Below, in pieces: positions 16,454 to 29,378 of a stretch of DNA of 64,000 nucleotides. Position 1 is the stretch's first letter. Every line of letters starts with the position of its first letter. Origin of the DNA: Streptomyces sp. Act143 (GTDB taxonomy: Bacteria > Actinomycetota > Actinomycetes > Streptomycetales > Streptomycetaceae). Below the pieces are notes generated by a model. It had not been told where the DNA came from, searched no databases, and saw only the letters and a program-made list of their open reading frames with translations. The position numbers and the translations under genes are program-made. Location of the stretch: NCBI RefSeq assembly GCF_003143935.1, contig NZ_QFRX01000001.1, positions 7,908,992-7,972,991 on the forward strand, read 5' to 3'.

Positions 16454-17658
16454 CTGAGGCCTCCGATCGCCGTGAACGCGGCCTCGTGGGCGCGGCGGCG
16501 GTGGATGTCGCGGTCGTAGATCTCGCGGGTCACCCGGGTGAGGGTCCGCGCCGGTTCCCAGAGGTCCAGCCGGCTGGCCTCCGCGACCTGCTTGGACCAG
16601 GTCTCCGGGACCGGGGAGCCGAGGGCGCCCGCGATCGCGCCGGCCATCGTCGCGATGGAGTCGCAGTCGCGGCCGTAGTTCACCGCGCCCAGGACGGCGT
16701 TGCGGTAGTCGCCGTCGGCCACGATCACCATGCCCAGGGCGACGGGGAGTTCCTCGATCGCGTGCAGCCGGGACGGGCGCCGGGCGCCGAGGGAGGGGGC
16801 GCGGTAGTCGGGGCCGACCGTGTCGTAGGGGGACACCGCCTCGCGGAGGGGGGCCAGGGCCGACTCGAAGGCGGTGTGGCGGGTCGCCGCCTCGCAGACC
16901 TTCTCGATCGCCGTCCTGGTGCCGTCCTTCGCCAGGGCGAGGCAGTGGGCGACGACGGTCTCCGGGGTCGCGCCCGGCTCGCAGGCCGCCGCCACCGCCG
17001 CGGCGAAGACGCCCGCCGCCTCGCGGCCGTACGACGACTGGTGGGCGCCCGCGATGTCCAGGGCCTCGGCGTAGGCGGCCCGCGGGTTCGCCGCGTTGAC
17101 CAGGCCGACCGGGGCCATGTACATCGCCGCACCGCAGTTGACGATGTTGCCGACGCCTGCCTCGCGGGGGTCCGCGTGGGCGTAATGGAGGCGGGTGACC
17201 AGCCATTTCTCCGCGAGGAAGATGCGGTGGACGGGGAGGGCCTCCTGTTCCAGTTCCGGGATCCAGCGGGGTGTCGTCATCAGGTCGGGGACCAGGTGCT
17301 CGGCGACGGCGTAGGCGTCCAGGTGGTCGCGGACCTCGGCGTAGACCCTGATCAGGGCGTGTGTCATCAAGGTGTCGTCGGTGACGTGGCCGTCGCCCTT
17401 GTGGTACGGGGCCAGGGGGCGGGCCGTGCGCCAGGCGTCGCCGTTCCAGGGGCCGACGATGCCGTGGACGCGGCCGGCGTGGCGTTCGAGGATCTGGTCG
17501 GGGGAGTAGCCCTCCACCGGGCCGCCCAGCGCGTCGCCGACCGCGGCGCCCACGAGGGCGCCGGTGATGCGGTCGTCGAGGCTGGTGTCCGGGGGGTCGG
17601 GCGAGGGGGTGTGCTGTGGTGGTTCGTGTTGTGAGTGTTGTGATGTTTTGTGTGGCAT
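16441..17658 (-). CDS. ADP-ribosylglycohydrolase family protein (paralogue 2)
   Basis: A 405-residue ARH-fold protein with both metal-binding motifs: ITGALVGAAVGDALGGPVEG, DGHVTDDTLMTHAL (TDDT) and VNYGRDCDSIATMAGAIAGALG (GRDxDS). It should be catalytically competent as an N- or O-glycosidase on a ribosylated substrate. ATG 17658 is used because AGGAGG (17671-17676) is 12 nt away. ATG 17670 would give the 4-nt overlap common in this operon, but would place the RBS directly against the start. A Gln/His/Pro-rich stretch of about 20 residues precedes the domain. Confidence 0.87.
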   Translation of the reverse strand: MPHKTSQHSQHEPPQHTPSPDPPDTSLDDRITGALVGAAVGDALGGPVEGYSPDQILERHAGRVHGIVGPWNGDAWRTARPLAPYHKGDGHVTDDTLMTHALIRVYAEVRDHLDAYAVAEHLVPDLMTTPRWIPELEQEALPVHRIFLAEKWLVTRLHYAHADPREAGVGNIVNCGAAMYMAPVGLVNAANPRAAYAEALDIAGAHQSSYGREAAGVFAAAVAAACEPGATPETVVAHCLALAKDGTRTAIEKVCEAATRHTAFESALAPLREAVSPYDTVGPDYRAPSLGARRPSRLHAIEELPVALGMVIVADGDYRNAVLGAVNYGRDCDSIATMAGAIAGALGSPVPETWSKQVAEASRLDLWEPARTLTRVTREIYDRDIHRRRAHEAAFTAIGGLRCSD

Positions 17659-17666
17659 GAGGCGAA

Positions 17667-18923
17667 TCATCCTCCTGGCGGGGCCGGTTGTGCGGCTTCC
17701 AGGAGTTCGGCGAGTTCCACCAGGTCGGTGCCGGTGAGGCGGGGCAGGGCGCAGCCGGAGAGGATGCGGCAGGTGTCCCGCCAGGCGGGCGGGAGGGCGG
17801 CGGCGCCGCCCAAAGCGCCGGTGAGGGCGCCGGTCAGGGCGGGCGCGGAGTCCGCGACGCGGGAGAGGCAGGCGGCTGCGGGGACCGCGGCCGAGATGTC
17901 GCCGTTCGCCGCGGTCGCGAGGGCCAGGGCGACCGGGACCGTTTCGGCGGCCGCGATGCCGTAGCTGTAGACGTGATCGACGATCTGGTGTTCCAGGAGG
18001 GGGACCAGGGCGAAGGCGTCGGGTGTGGCGCGGGCCAGGCCGAGGGCGTGGCGGGCGTTGCGGCCGATCTCCGTGGACGGGGGGAGTTCGGCGAGGGCGG
18101 CGTCCACGCAGGCGTGGACGCCGGCTCCGGTGAGGGCGAGGGAGAGGGCCGCCGCCATGGCCCGGGCGCCGTGCACGCCGTCGCCGTCCTGGGTGTAGCG
18201 GGCGTCGAACTCGGCCAGATCGGCGGCGAGTTCGGGGTTGCCGGGGTGGGCGACCGCGAGGACGCAGGCCCGGACGCAGGCGGCGTCGTCGAAGTAGTGG
18301 GGGTTGTCGTGGCCGGTCGCGGGCGGGCGCAGGCCGGTGGCGAGGTTGCCGAGGCCGGCGCGGACGGAGATGCGGGCGCGCAGGGGGAGTACGGCGGACT
18401 CGATCTCCGGGGCGCGGTGCGCGGCGGCGGCGACTTCGCCGGCCAGGGTGGTCCAGGTGAGGTCGATCGCGGCTCGGGTGCGGCGGTCCCGGCTGAGGTC
18501 GGGGAGCGTGGTGTCGTCGCCCGCGCGCAGGAGGGACTCCGCGGTGAAGGCCGCCCATTCGGCGTCGTCGGAGGGGCCGAGGCGGAGCGGCTCGGGGGGC
18601 TGGTTGAGGGCGATGGGGACGGGGAGGGTGGTGGTGGCGTTGTGTTCGGCGAAGGTGTCGAGTTCGCGGGTGAGGCGGCGGGTCCAGTCGGGCATGCGGG
18701 CGGCTCGGTGGCGGGCGGCGGGCCAGCCGGCGGCGTCGCCTGCGGCCAGGCCGAGGAGGAGGCCTTCGATGCGGTGAGGGTTCGGGGTGGGGGTGGGGGC
18801 GGGGGTGTCGACGGTTGTTCCCTTGGTCCCCGCCGGCCCTGAAGGGGCCTCGTCCTCGAACGCCGGACGGGCCGAGAGGTGGGGGGTGGCGTCATGGGGT
18901 GCCCGCACTTGATCGCGTGTCAT
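17667..18923 (-). CDS. ADP-ribosylglycohydrolase-like protein (paralogue 3, degenerate metal site)
   Basis: A 418-residue ARH-fold protein. The fold starts at HRIEGLLLGLAAGDAAGWPA, but the first metal motif reads LGPSDDAEWAAF (SDDA, not TDDT) and the second is reduced to LSRVADSAPALTGAL, lacking the GxDxD pattern. It may be inactive, have another chemistry, or be a subunit for a sister enzyme. The N-terminal 50 residues are unusual: codons about 17-30 (18835-18873) read through a widespread Streptomyces intergenic repeat. No start codon is found between that repeat and the domain, so the extension appears to be translated. ATG 18923 overlaps paralogue 4 by 4 nt. Confidence 0.75.
   Translation of the reverse strand: MTRDQVRAPHDATPHLSARPAFEDEAPSGPAGTKGTTVDTPAPTPTPNPHRIEGLLLGLAAGDAAGWPAARHRAARMPDWTRRLTRELDTFAEHNATTTLPVPIALNQPPEPLRLGPSDDAEWAAFTAESLLRAGDDTTLPDLSRDRRTRAAIDLTWTTLAGEVAAAAHRAPEIESAVLPLRARISVRAGLGNLATGLRPPATGHDNPHYFDDAACVRACVLAVAHPGNPELAADLAEFDARYTQDGDGVHGARAMAAALSLALTGAGVHACVDAALAELPPSTEIGRNARHALGLARATPDAFALVPLLEHQIVDHVYSYGIAAAETVPVALALATAANGDISAAVPAAACLSRVADSAPALTGALTGALGGAAALPPAWRDTCRILSGCALPRLTGTDLVELAELLEAAQPAPPGG
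18835..18873 (-). repeat. Streptomyces dispersed repeat inside the paralogue 3 N-terminus
   Basis: Read on the minus strand, the segment contains GGCCCGTCCGGCGTTCGAGG, ACGAGGCCCC and the small inverted repeat GGCCC-tgaag-GGGCC (18835-18849). I recognise the CGTCCGGCGTTTGAGGACGAG word as a common intergenic repeat in Streptomyces, from memory. Here it lies in frame within a coding region. Confidence 0.55.
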
Positions 18924-20002
18924 GCGAGGGCCTCCGCCTCGTCGCCGTCCGCCGCCAGGACGTACTCGCCCGGCGCCGGCACCTGCTCGTCGGGCGCCGG
19001 CACCTGCTCGCCGGGCGTCAGCAGATCCGCCACGTCCAGGATGTGATGGCCCGCCATCGACGGCAGGCAGCTGCCCCTCGCCGGGCCGATCGCCGCTGCC
19101 CATTCCGCCGGGATCGACGACGCGCCCCGCGTCGCCCCCGCCAGGGCGCCCGCCACCGCCGCCGTGGTGTCCGCGTCGCGGCCCATGTTGACGGCCGTCA
19201 GCACCGCCTCCACGAAGTCGCCGTCCGCCGCCGCGTAGGCGCCGAAGGCGAGGGCGACGGCCTCCGGGGCCAGGTCGGTCCAGGGGTAGCCGCCGATCAC
19301 CACCGCGGAGCGGACCGCTCGTTCGCCCCGGTGGGCCACCGCCACCGCGCGGCGCAGTGAGCGGGCCGTCCAGGAGTCGTCCGGGACGACCGCGAGGGCC
19401 GAGGCGACCACCGCGACGGTGGGGGCGCCCGCCATCGCCGCCGCCACGCCCGCCGCCACCGCCTGGCCGCCGTAGATGCCCTCGCCGTCGTGGCTCACCG
19501 AGCCGTCGATCGCGACCAGGCGCGCGGCCTCCGCCGGGCGGCCGGACGCGAAGACGCCGAAGGGGGCCGCCCGCATCGCCAGGCCGTCGCTCCAGGCGTG
19601 GCGGTGCTGGGCGGAGATGGGGGCCGCGAGGCCTCGCCGCAGGTTCTCCAGGGTGCCGCGTTCGCTGAAGCCCGCGCCCTTGAAGGGGCCTTCCTCGCGG
19701 TCGGCGATCCACTCGTGCCAGGCCGCCTCCACGTGGGCCGGGGTGAGTGCCGAACCGTGGCGGGCCAGGAGGAGGCCGGAGAAGATCGCGTACTCGGTGT
19801 CGTCCGTGCCGGCGGGCTTCTCCGCGACGTAGCCCGTGATGCGGCCCCAGCGGGCCCTGATCTCGGAGGGCTTCATGTTCTCCGCCGGGGCGCCCAGGGC
19901 GTCTCCCACCGCCAGGCCCAGCAGGGCTCCCCGTCCCCGTTCGCGGAGTACGGCGGCGTTCCCGGGCGCCGGGACCGAGGGAATGCAGGCGATCGATGCC
20001 AT
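18920..20002 (-). CDS. ADP-ribosylglycohydrolase family protein (paralogue 4)
   Basis: A 360-residue ARH-fold protein with intact motifs: GALLGLAVGDALGAPAENM, AGTDDTEYAIFSGLLL and NMGRDADTTAAVAGALAGATRG. It is the most canonical of the four paralogues and the first gene of the leftward operon. ATG 20002 follows GGAGGAGAGG. The C-terminus carries a short duplicated phrase, GEQVPAPDEQVPAPGE. Its promoter must lie in the 273-bp gap it shares with the divergent VIT gene. Substrate candidates are ADP-ribose-like or N-ribosylated small molecules. Confidence 0.88.
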   Translation of the reverse strand: MASIACIPSVPAPGNAAVLRERGRGALLGLAVGDALGAPAENMKPSEIRARWGRITGYVAEKPAGTDDTEYAIFSGLLLARHGSALTPAHVEAAWHEWIADREEGPFKGAGFSERGTLENLRRGLAAPISAQHRHAWSDGLAMRAAPFGVFASGRPAEAARLVAIDGSVSHDGEGIYGGQAVAAGVAAAMAGAPTVAVVASALAVVPDDSWTARSLRRAVAVAHRGERAVRSAVVIGGYPWTDLAPEAVALAFGAYAAADGDFVEAVLTAVNMGRDADTTAAVAGALAGATRGASSIPAEWAAAIGPARGSCLPSMAGHHILDVADLLTPGEQVPAPDEQVPAPGEYVLAADGDEAEALA

Positions 20003-20161
20003 ACGGCGGCCTCTCCTCCGGAGGCTCCGCACAGGGCGCGGGGCCTTTGCGGATGTGTCCCACCGGAGGCCGGACACACGAGCATCACTCGCCTCAGCAT
20101 CACCCGGTCGACATCTGAGCGGGCCTGCGATCGTATGCGCATTCGGGCGCAAAGGTGCAGG

Positions 20162-20180
20162 TTAGCCCAGGCTTTCCTTT
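20162..20180 (+). promoter_or_regulatory. Iron-box-like sequence 1
   Basis: TTAGCCCAGGCTTTCCTTT matches 12 of 19 positions of the DmdR/IdeR iron box as I recall it (TTAGGTTAGGCTCACCTAA). It is in the divergent region between paralogue 4 and the VIT-family gene, closer to the centre. The rest of the 20003-20275 gap shows no other feature I can name. Confidence 0.3.
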
Positions 20181-20224
20181 GTGGCGGGTGGGAATTTCTC
20201 GTCGTACAGTCGGGTTGTCGGTAA

Positions 20225-20260
20225 TTAGAATCTGTCTAAAGTTAGCTTTGGCTTAGCTTC
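20225..20260 (+). promoter_or_regulatory. Iron-box-like sequence 2 and dyad before the VIT gene
   Basis: TTAGCTTTGGCTTAGCTTC (20242-20260) matches 13 of 19 iron-box positions and ends 15 bp before the start codon. Just upstream, TTAGA-atctg-TCTAA (20225-20239) is a perfect 5-bp dyad. This AT-rich block is a good candidate operator for a DtxR-type iron regulator controlling a metal transporter. Confidence 0.4.
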
Positions 20261-20275
20261 CCTGGGGGACACCTG

Positions 20276-21007
20276 ATGGCCATCATCGAGACCGAGGCGC
20301 CGCTGCACGAGGCGCACCGCGACAACCACACCCACCGTGATGTCAATGGAGGGTGGTTGCGGCCCGCCGTCTTCGGGGCCATGGACGGACTGGTCTCCAA
20401 CCTCGCCCTCATGACCGGCGTCGCCGGTGGTTCCGTGGGTCAGCAGACCATCGTGCTCACCGGGCTCGCGGGGCTCGCCGCCGGTGCCTTCTCCATGGCG
20501 GCCGGCGAGTACACCTCCGTCGCCTCGCAGCGTGAGCTCGTCGAGGCCGAGCTGGACGTCGAGCGGCGGGAGCTGCGGAAGCATCCGCAGGACGAGGAGG
20601 CGGAGCTCGCCGCCCTCTACGAGGCCCGCGGGGTGGAGCCCGCCCTCGCGCGTGAGGTCGCCAAGCAGCTCTCGCGCGATCCCGAGCAGGCGCTGGAGAT
20701 CCATGCCCGGGAGGAGCTCGGGATCGATCCGGGCGAACTGCCCTCGCCGCTCGTCGCCGCCGTCTCGTCCTTCGGGGCCTTCGCGCTCGGTGCACTGCTT
20801 CCCGTGCTGCCTTATCTGCTGGGCGCCGCGGCGCTCTGGCCTGCGGTTCTGGTCGCCCTCGCGGGGCTCTTCCTGTGCGGTGCCGTTGTGGCCAGGGTGA
20901 CCGCGCGGACCTGGTGGTTCAGCGGACTGCGGCAGCTCGCTCTCGGTGGTGCGGCGGCCGGTGTGACGTACGCCCTGGGCAGTTTGTTCGGAACGGCCGT
21001 AGGATAG
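20276..21007 (+). CDS. VIT-family Fe/Mn transporter
   Basis: A 243-residue membrane protein of the VIT1/CCC1 family, which exports or stores Fe(II)/Mn(II). The hallmark first helix is FGAMDGLVSNLALMTGVAGG, followed by LAAGAFSMAAGEYTSVASQRE, then a cytosolic Glu-rich metal-binding helical domain (VEAELDVERRELRKHPQDEEAELAAL) and three C-terminal helices. ATG 20276 follows GGGGGA (20264-20269). The iron-box-like upstream sequence suggests iron-responsive control. A His-rich N-terminus (HEAHRDNHTHRD) may bind metal. Confidence 0.88.
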   Translation: MAIIETEAPLHEAHRDNHTHRDVNGGWLRPAVFGAMDGLVSNLALMTGVAGGSVGQQTIVLTGLAGLAAGAFSMAAGEYTSVASQRELVEAELDVERRELRKHPQDEEAELAALYEARGVEPALAREVAKQLSRDPEQALEIHAREELGIDPGELPSPLVAAVSSFGAFALGALLPVLPYLLGAAALWPAVLVALAGLFLCGAVVARVTARTWWFSGLRQLALGGAAAGVTYALGSLFGTAVG

Positions 21008-21014
21008 GTCGACC

Positions 21015-21044
21015 GCTACTTATGCGTTGGGCCGCATAAGTAGC
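21015..21044. terminator. 12-bp perfect hairpin after the VIT gene
   Basis: GCTACTTATGCG (21015-21026) and CGCATAAGTAGC (21033-21044) are exactly complementary around TTGGGC, starting 8 bp after the stop. There is no T-run and the stem is unusually AT-rich for this genome, so an operator is an alternative to a terminator. Confidence 0.55.
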
Positions 21045-21287
21045 CGTTACTCACTGGTTTCGAATGCTTAACCACTGGGCATGAGCCGTAAGCGCTGTGG
21101 GCAATGACGCCTGCCGGGCACCCGCGGGATGGGCGGCGACGCTCCTCCCGCGCCTGGACCGACGGACATCGATCTGTCCCGTTCGGTCCCCACACACTTC
21201 AAGCCACGTGCGCGATACCCCCGTCGCCACAGCGTGGCGTCCGCATGCTGGAACGGAGTATCCGGTTCCCGAGAACCGCTCCATCAT

Positions 21288-21303
21288 GTAACCTGCACGA
21301 AAT
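21288..21303 (+). promoter_or_regulatory. Possible GlnR half-site upstream of gltB
   Basis: GTAAC-ctgcac-GAAAT fits one gTnAC-n6-GaAAc unit of the actinobacterial GlnR site, 77 bp before the gltB start. No convincing second unit is found downstream. The rest of the 372-bp gap (21008-21379) has no gene; the upstream in-frame codons of gltB have no start with an RBS. Confidence 0.3.
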
Positions 21304-21379
21304 TTTGCGCACACGCAGAGGGCCAACGTCGTCCCTCGGCACAGCACATATGCCACTTGAGACGACGACGGGAGAGCCG

Positions 21380-25970
<4,591 letters not shown>

Positions 25971-25978
<8 letters not shown>

Positions 25979-27434
25979 TCCCAAGGGCTTCCTGAACCAC
26001 GGCCGTGAGGTCGCCAAGTCCCGTCCGGTCGACGTCCGGCTGAAGGACTGGAACGAGGTCTACGTCCCCGGCTCCCTGCTGCCGATCATCAGCAAGCAGG
26101 CCAGCCGCTGCATGGACTGCGGCATCCCGTTCTGTCACAACGGCTGTCCGCTCGGGAACCTCATCCCCGAGTGGAACGACTACGCCTACCGCGAGGACTG
26201 GGCGGCTGCCTCGGAGCGCCTGCACGCGACCAACAACTTCCCGGAGTTCACCGGTCGCCTCTGCCCCGCGCCCTGCGAGTCGGCGTGTGTGCTCGGCATC
26301 AACCAGCCGCCGGTCACCATCAAGAACGTCGAGGTCTCGATCATCGACAAGGCGTGGGACACCGGCGACGTCGCGCCGCAGATCCCCGAGCGCCTGTCCG
26401 GCAAGACCGTCGCCGTCATCGGCTCCGGCCCGGCCGGCCTCGCCGCCGCCCAGCAGCTCACCCGGGCCGGCCACACGGTCGCCGTCTACGAGCGCGCGGA
26501 CCGCATCGGTGGCCTCCTCCGGTACGGCATCCCCGAGTTCAAGATGGAGAAGCGGCACATCAACCGCCGCATCGAGCAGATGCGCGCGGAGGGCACCCGC
26601 TTCCGCACCGGCATCGAGATCGGCCGCGACCTCAAGGCGACCGACCTGAAGAAGCGGTACGACGCCGTCGTCATCGCCGCCGGTGCGACCACCGCCCGTG
26701 ACCTGCCCGTCCCGGGCCGCGAGCTCAAGGGCATCTACCAGGCGATGGAGTACCTGCCCCTGGCGAACAAGGTGCAGGAGGGTGACTACGTCACCGCTCC
26801 GATCACCGCCGAGGGCAAGCACGTCGTGGTCATCGGCGGTGGCGACACCGGCGCCGACTGCGTGGGCACCGCCCACCGCCAGGGCGCGGCCTCGGTCACG
26901 CAGCTGGAGATCATGCCCCGCCCGAACGACGAGCGGAACGACGTCACCCAGCCCTGGCCGACCTTCCCGATGCTCTACAAGGTCACCTCGGCGCACGAGG
27001 AGGGCGGCGAGCGGGTCTACTCCGTCTCCACCACCCACTTCGAGGGCGACGAGGACGGCAACGTCCAGTGGCTGCACCTCACCGAGGTGGAGTTCATCGA
27101 GGGCAAGCTGACCCCGAAGCCGGGCACGGAGCGCAAGATCCCCGCCCAGCTGGTCACCCTCGCCATGGGCTTCACCGGCACCGACCGGGAGAACGGCCTG
27201 GTGGAGCAGTTCGGCCTGGAGCTCGACGAGCGCGGCAACATCGCCCGCGACGCCGACTTCCAGACCAACGTCCCCGGTGTCTTCGTCGCCGGTGACGCGG
27301 GCCGCGGCCAGTCGCTCATCGTGTGGGCGATCGCGGAGGGCCGCTCGGCCGCCCGCGGCACCGACCGGTTCCTGACCGGCACCAGCGACCTGCCGGCGCC
27401 GATCCGCCCGACGGACCGCGCGCTGATGGTCTGA
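25971..27434 (+). CDS. gltD: Glutamate synthase small subunit GltD
   Basis: A 487-residue NADPH-oxidising subunit that feeds electrons to GltB. The N-terminal Fe-S region has CMDCGIPFCHNGCPLGN and later CPAPCESACV; the FAD motif is VAVIGSGPAGLAAAQQLTRAGH and the NADPH motif VVVIGGGDTGADCVG, with GVFVAGDAGRGQSLIVWAIAEGR near the end. It starts within the gltB 3' end, so the subunits are coupled. A hairpin follows 42 bp after the stop. Confidence 0.96.
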
Positions 27435-27476
27435 CGGTTCATCAAAGACGTCCCGTACAAAGGCGTACGGAACACA

Positions 27477-27535
27477 GGCGGCGCTCGCCCATCCAGTCCC
27501 CGACCGGACGATGGGCGGGCGCCGTCGCCCTTTTC
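27477..27535. terminator. gltBD terminator hairpin
   Basis: GGCGCTCGCCCATC (27480-27493) pairs with GATGGGCGGGCGCC (27510-27523) with one wobble, followed by GTCGCCCTTTTC. It lies between gltD and the convergent LamG-like gene and can serve the gltD side. Confidence 0.75.
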
Positions 27536-28196
27536 AACCGGAGGACGCCTCCAGGCCCTCGAACTCCACCCTCGCGTCCTCCGAGTACGCGCCCACCCGG
27601 CCCTGGGGGTAAGGCAGTTCGGTGTCCGTGTACTTCACCAGCGGCTTGCCGTCCACCGAGACGGACAGCGCCGCCCCGCGCTGCTCGACCTGGACGTCGT
27701 ACCAGGGGCCCACGGGGTACTCCGTCCGTCCGGTCGCCAGGAAGCGCTGGCCGCCGGGATAGGCGGGGTCGCGCTTGCCGAGCTCCCAGCCGTTCGGTTT
27801 GAGGGTGATGTAGTAGAAGTGCTCCGGGTCGGTGTACGCCCAGACCAGCCACGGCACTTCCCACGGGTTCGGCCTGGGTTCGCGCAGCTGCTTCAGCGTC
27901 CGCATCCGGGCCTCGTAGCGCACGTCCGTGTAGGAGGCCGTGCTCACCACCAGGCCGGCGTGGGTGGTGCCCGGGTCCTCGGCGGCCATGGGGGAGAGGG
28001 TGAGCGAGGAGTCGTCGCCGTGGTTGGTGCCCATGCCGTTGAACACGGACAGCCAGCGGCCGTGGGTGGTGCCGTCGATCCACGGCTTCGGGGGCGGGGA
28101 CGCGCCGCCCTGGCACTGGCTCACCGTGACGGCGATGATCGCGGCCAGGGTGAGTACCAGTGCCAGTCCGGTGACGCTGCGGCCCCTGCGAGTCAT
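27534..28196 (-). CDS. Membrane-anchored LamG/jelly-roll-like protein of the polysaccharide locus
   Basis: A 220-residue protein with an N-terminal signal/anchor (MTRRGRSVTGLALVLTLAAIIAVTVSQC) and an extracytoplasmic domain. Segments such as RYEARMRTLKQLR, FYYITLKPNGWELGKRD, PVGPWYDVQVEQRGAALSVSVDGKPLVKYTD and GRVGAYSEDARVEFEGLEA follow the pattern of concanavalin-like DUF1080 or glycoside-hydrolase-16-type folds that bind or cut carbohydrate. No GH16 ExDxxE motif is visible, so binding is more likely than hydrolysis. ATG 28196 overlaps the WecB-like gene's stop by 4 nt. Family assignment is by fold resemblance only. Confidence 0.6.
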   Translation of the reverse strand: MTRRGRSVTGLALVLTLAAIIAVTVSQCQGGASPPPKPWIDGTTHGRWLSVFNGMGTNHGDDSSLTLSPMAAEDPGTTHAGLVVSTASYTDVRYEARMRTLKQLREPRPNPWEVPWLVWAYTDPEHFYYITLKPNGWELGKRDPAYPGGQRFLATGRTEYPVGPWYDVQVEQRGAALSVSVDGKPLVKYTDTELPYPQGRVGAYSEDARVEFEGLEASSG

Positions 28197-29356
28197 GCCG
28201 TCGAGTATGGCCCGGATGCCGTCAGGCCGACCGGGACATCGGCGGCGAAGTCCTCCGCCAGCTGGCCCAGGATGCGGTGCGAGGCATCGCCGTCGCCGAA
28301 GGGGTTGCCGGCGGTGGCCATGCGCCGGTACTCCGCCGGGTCGTCGAGGAGCCGTTCCGACCAGGTCACGATGGCGTCCGGGTCCGTGCCGATCAGCCGG
28401 GCGGCGCCGGCCTCGACCGCCTCGGGCCGCTCGGTGGTCGTCCGCAGCACGAGCGAGGGCTTGGCCAGGCTCGGGGCCTCCTCCTGGATGCCGCCGGAGT
28501 CGGTGAGGACGAGGTCGCATTCGGCGAGGGTCGCCGCGAAGTCCAGGTAGCCGAGCGGCTCGACCAGCGAGATGCCCTTCTGGCCGTCGAGTTCGGGCAG
28601 CAGCGCGTCGCGGACGGCCGGGCTCTTGTGCAGCGGCAGCACGATCTCGACGTCCCCGCGCCGCGCGAGCCGGGTCAGTGCCCGCCCCATCCCGCGCATC
28701 CGCTCGCCCTGGTTCTCCCGGCGGTGCAGGGTGACCAGGATGCGTTTGGCGTCGGTGCGGAACGCGGAGTCGCCGGCGCCCTCGGCGAGCACCCACAGCA
28801 GGTTGTCGATGACGGTGTTGCCGGTGGTGAACACCTGCTCGTCGGGTACGCCCTCGTCGGTGAGGTGCCGGGCCGCGGCCGGGGTCGGGGCGAAGTGCCA
28901 GCGGGCGATCCGGCCGATGAGGCTGCGGTTGAGCTCTTCCGGGAACGGGTTGTCGATGACGCCGGTGCGCAGCCCGGCCTCGACATGGGCGACCGGGATC
29001 TTCTCGTAGAAGGCGGCCAGGGCGCCGGCCAGCGCGGTGGTGGTGTCCCCCTGCACCACCACCAGGTCCGGCCGCTGCTCCCGCATCGCCGCGCCCAGCT
29101 CCCGCACCAGCCGGGCGGTCAGGTCGGAGAGCTGCTGCCGGGCGCGCATCACGTCGAGGGCGATCCGGACGTCGACGCCCAGCATGCCGAGCATCTGGTG
29201 GAGCATCTCGCGGTGCTGGCCGGTGGTGACGACGATCGGCTCGAACTGCCGGCCGGCCGCCATCGCCCGTGCCACGGGCGCCAGTTTGATCGCTTCCGGG
29301 CGGGTGCCGAGCACCAGCAGGGCGCGTACGGGCATGGCTGACGGAGGTGTGGACAT
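28193..29356 (-). CDS. wecB: UDP-N-acetylglucosamine 2-epimerase (non-hydrolysing), WecB-like
   Basis: A 387-residue GT-B-fold epimerase converting UDP-GlcNAc to UDP-ManNAc. Motifs: LLVLGTRPEAIKLAPV, VVTTGQHREML, VVVQGDTTTALAGALAAFYEKIPVAHVEAGLRTG, NPFPEELNRSLIG, VLVTLHRRENQG in the form ILVTLHRRENQG, EPLGYLDFAATLA, LVLTDSGGIQEEAPSLAKP, and the C-terminal NPFGDGDASHRI. It supplies ManNAc units, so the neighbouring synthase may polymerise an N-acetylhexosamine. ATG 29356 follows a G-run; a hairpin (29379-29402) lies in its leader. It is downstream of the GT2 gene by 130 bp. Confidence 0.9.
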   Translation of the reverse strand: MSTPPSAMPVRALLVLGTRPEAIKLAPVARAMAAGRQFEPIVVTTGQHREMLHQMLGMLGVDVRIALDVMRARQQLSDLTARLVRELGAAMREQRPDLVVVQGDTTTALAGALAAFYEKIPVAHVEAGLRTGVIDNPFPEELNRSLIGRIARWHFAPTPAAARHLTDEGVPDEQVFTTGNTVIDNLLWVLAEGAGDSAFRTDAKRILVTLHRRENQGERMRGMGRALTRLARRGDVEIVLPLHKSPAVRDALLPELDGQKGISLVEPLGYLDFAATLAECDLVLTDSGGIQEEAPSLAKPSLVLRTTTERPEAVEAGAARLIGTDPDAIVTWSERLLDDPAEYRRMATAGNPFGDGDASHRILGQLAEDFAADVPVGLTASGPYSTA

Positions 29357-29378
29357 GATGGGTGCCCCCCTTGGGCAT

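Noticed and set aside
27534..29378. A single 614-codon minus-strand fusion of the epimerase and LamG-like frames
   Set aside because: The epimerase reads in a different frame from the LamG-like protein; only the last part of the long frame carries a plausible signal anchor and domain.
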